From Talpa occidentalis (taxonomy: Eukaryota > Chordata > Mammalia > Eulipotyphla > Talpidae), in NCBI RefSeq assembly GCF_014898055.3, contig NW_023604295.1, positions 95,247,591 to 95,311,590 of the forward strand: a stretch of 64,000 bases of DNA, read 5' to 3'. A model generated the notes under the pieces. The model did no database searches and was not told where the DNA came from. It saw only the letters and a program-made list of their open reading frames with translations. Below, piece by piece: positions 1 to 64,000 of the stretch (within the stretch, counting starts at the first letter, position 1; each line of letters starts with the position of its first letter). The translations under genes and the position numbers were made by a program.

Positions 1-129
1 ATACAATCTTTAACAGTTGCCTTGTATAATCTTTTTGTTTCTGTATATTTTTGTTCAGCTAACTGCATTGATGGAGATTTACAAATAATAAAAATAATGT
101 GGCTTTTAACTTTGTTTTTTTTCACATAG

Positions 130-62812
<62,683 letters not shown>

Positions 62813-62939
62813 GTTTGAAGACAGTTTGCTTTTATTTTAGAATTACTATAATTAACATCAATGTAATTTGGCCTTTTCAGCATATAAGTAGATCACTCTT
62901 TAAAAAGAAGGAATGAAATGTAGTGCTAATTTCATCTTT

Positions 62940-63410
62940 ACTTAATTTTTTCATTGGGATAAAATATACATAATATACAATTTACCATTTAACTCTATTT
63001 CAATGTTCAGTTCAGTTTAGTGGTATTAAGTACATTCACATTATTGTGTAAGATCACCGTCATCTTTTTTAGAACTTTTCTTGTCTCACCAGACTGAAAC
63101 TCCGTGAAAAAGAACTCGCTGTGCCTCTTCCCTCTAACTACGTTTCTGCTTTCTGTCTTTGAATTAGATTATTCTAGATTACTTGTATAAGTATATATAA
63201 TATTTGTCTTTGTTTAGTTTCTCTTTTCACTTAGAATTATATATTTAAGGTTTGTCCATTTCATAACATGTATCAGAATTTCTTTTTTTCATGAGGCTGA
63301 ATACAATTCACTGTATGTGAATGAAACATTTTGTTTATACATTCATTCATCAGTGGACACTTGGGTTGCTTCCATCTTTTTTTTTTTTTTTTATTTATAG
63401 AGGCATGTTT

Positions 63411-63442
<32 letters not shown>

Positions 63443-63870
63443 TGATTTGTTTATACATGCGCTGGGTACAGTCAGAAGCGCGGGAGGGTGAGAGAATTCA
63501 CCAGAGCCAGAGCGGGGAGCAGAGCAGGTAGAAGGACCGAAGTACACTGCTGAGGGGAGCAGCGGGCGGCAGGAGAGGTCTGCGCGCCATGCGGGACCCT
63601 CCTCCGGTGGCCGGGAAGCAGCCGGGGATCGAACCGGCGCCGCAGAGGCCGCGGGCAGCTTCGCAACCCAGCGCTCAACCGCTGCGCCACCGGGGAGGCC
63701 CTGCTTCCATCTTTTGGCTATTATAAATAATGTTGCTATGAACATGGGTATGCAATTATCCTTTTGAGTGCCTGCTTTCAATATTTTGGGTATGTACTAG
63801 AAGTAGAATTAATGGTTTCACCTAAATTTTTAATAATGAAATTATTTGATTATATTGCCAAAATGTGTAA
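62940..63870 (-). mobile_element. Ancient L1 fragment, split by a SINE
   Basis: Antisense text ttagaacttttcttgtctca, aaggtttgtccatttcataa, tcatcagtggacacttgggt and, after the SINE, ggctattataaataatgttg is in ancient L1 order. Confidence 0.75.
63381..63700 (-). mobile_element. tRNA-derived SINE (near-consensus long type)
   Basis: The body is close to consensus (ggggatcgaaccggcgccgc head). The A tail has turned into a (TTTC)n repeat at 63409-63442. The TSD TTGCTTCCATCTTTT at 63366-63380 recurs with one change at 63701-63715. Confidence 0.97.
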
Positions 63871-64000
63871 GATATATTTATAAGGAAATATTTTCTATTT
63901 AATGTTTAAGTCTTCTGTAATGTACTTTTTCTATCACATTTATTTGTTTCATGTTTCAGTTCTAGAAAAAAATTCTATTTTTATATATATACTGTTTAAA

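Overview
This window is mammalian nuclear DNA: AT-rich introns, GT-AG spliced short exons, and dense SINE and LINE insertions. It holds one protein-coding gene, read on the + strand from end to end: the middle of ATR, the ATM- and Rad3-related checkpoint kinase. I placed 23 consecutive coding exons (130 to 62812, 3448 coding bases, about 1149 codons). They run from the UME/HEAT solenoid through the whole FAT domain into the N-lobe of the PI3K-like kinase domain. The promoter and first exons lie upstream. The kinase catalytic loop, activation loop and FATC exons lie downstream. Every exon is open and every junction keeps phase, so this is a working gene copy. Human numbering is from memory, but it lands on T1578, T1989 and K2327 once two small deletions are allowed for.

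The commonest repeat is a tRNA-derived SINE. Copies begin GGCCTCCCCGGTGGCGCAGC, carry a GGTTCGATCC B box and end in AAATAAATAAA; I count 23 copies, most with clear target-site duplications (TSDs). It resembles the Rhin-type SINE I recall from horseshoe and leaf-nosed bats. With fairly young L1 copies this suggests a rhinolophoid bat (moderate confidence; no database was searched).

Layout. 0-4 kb: three ATR exons, a perfect 3 x 44 bp tandem repeat and one truncated SINE. 4-10 kb: an old L1 hit by three SINEs and an RPSA processed pseudogene, then a POLR1D processed pseudogene itself hit by an L1. 10-15 kb: three exons and an antisense L1. 15-25 kb: a SINE pair, a nearly full-length antisense L1 (16147-22278) whose 5'UTR contains repeated units of about 190 bp, and SINEs within an old MIR. 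25-33 kb: four exons among old L1, MIR and L2 fragments. 33.7-37.3 kb: an internally deleted antisense L1 with CTCF-like motifs in its 5'UTR, followed by an L2 holding an inverted scrap of that same 5'UTR. 37.6-46 kb: two exons and a long field of degenerate antisense L1. 46.4-63 kb: eleven closely spaced exons of the FAT and early kinase region, with SINEs, an L2 and a twin-primed L1.

I found no CRISPR array, RNA gene, second protein-coding gene or new multi-gene system. The points most worth checking are a GC-AG intron in ATR, one weak splice donor, two small in-frame ATR deletions, the CTCF-like motifs in an L1 5'UTR together with their inverted stray copy, and the internally deleted L1.
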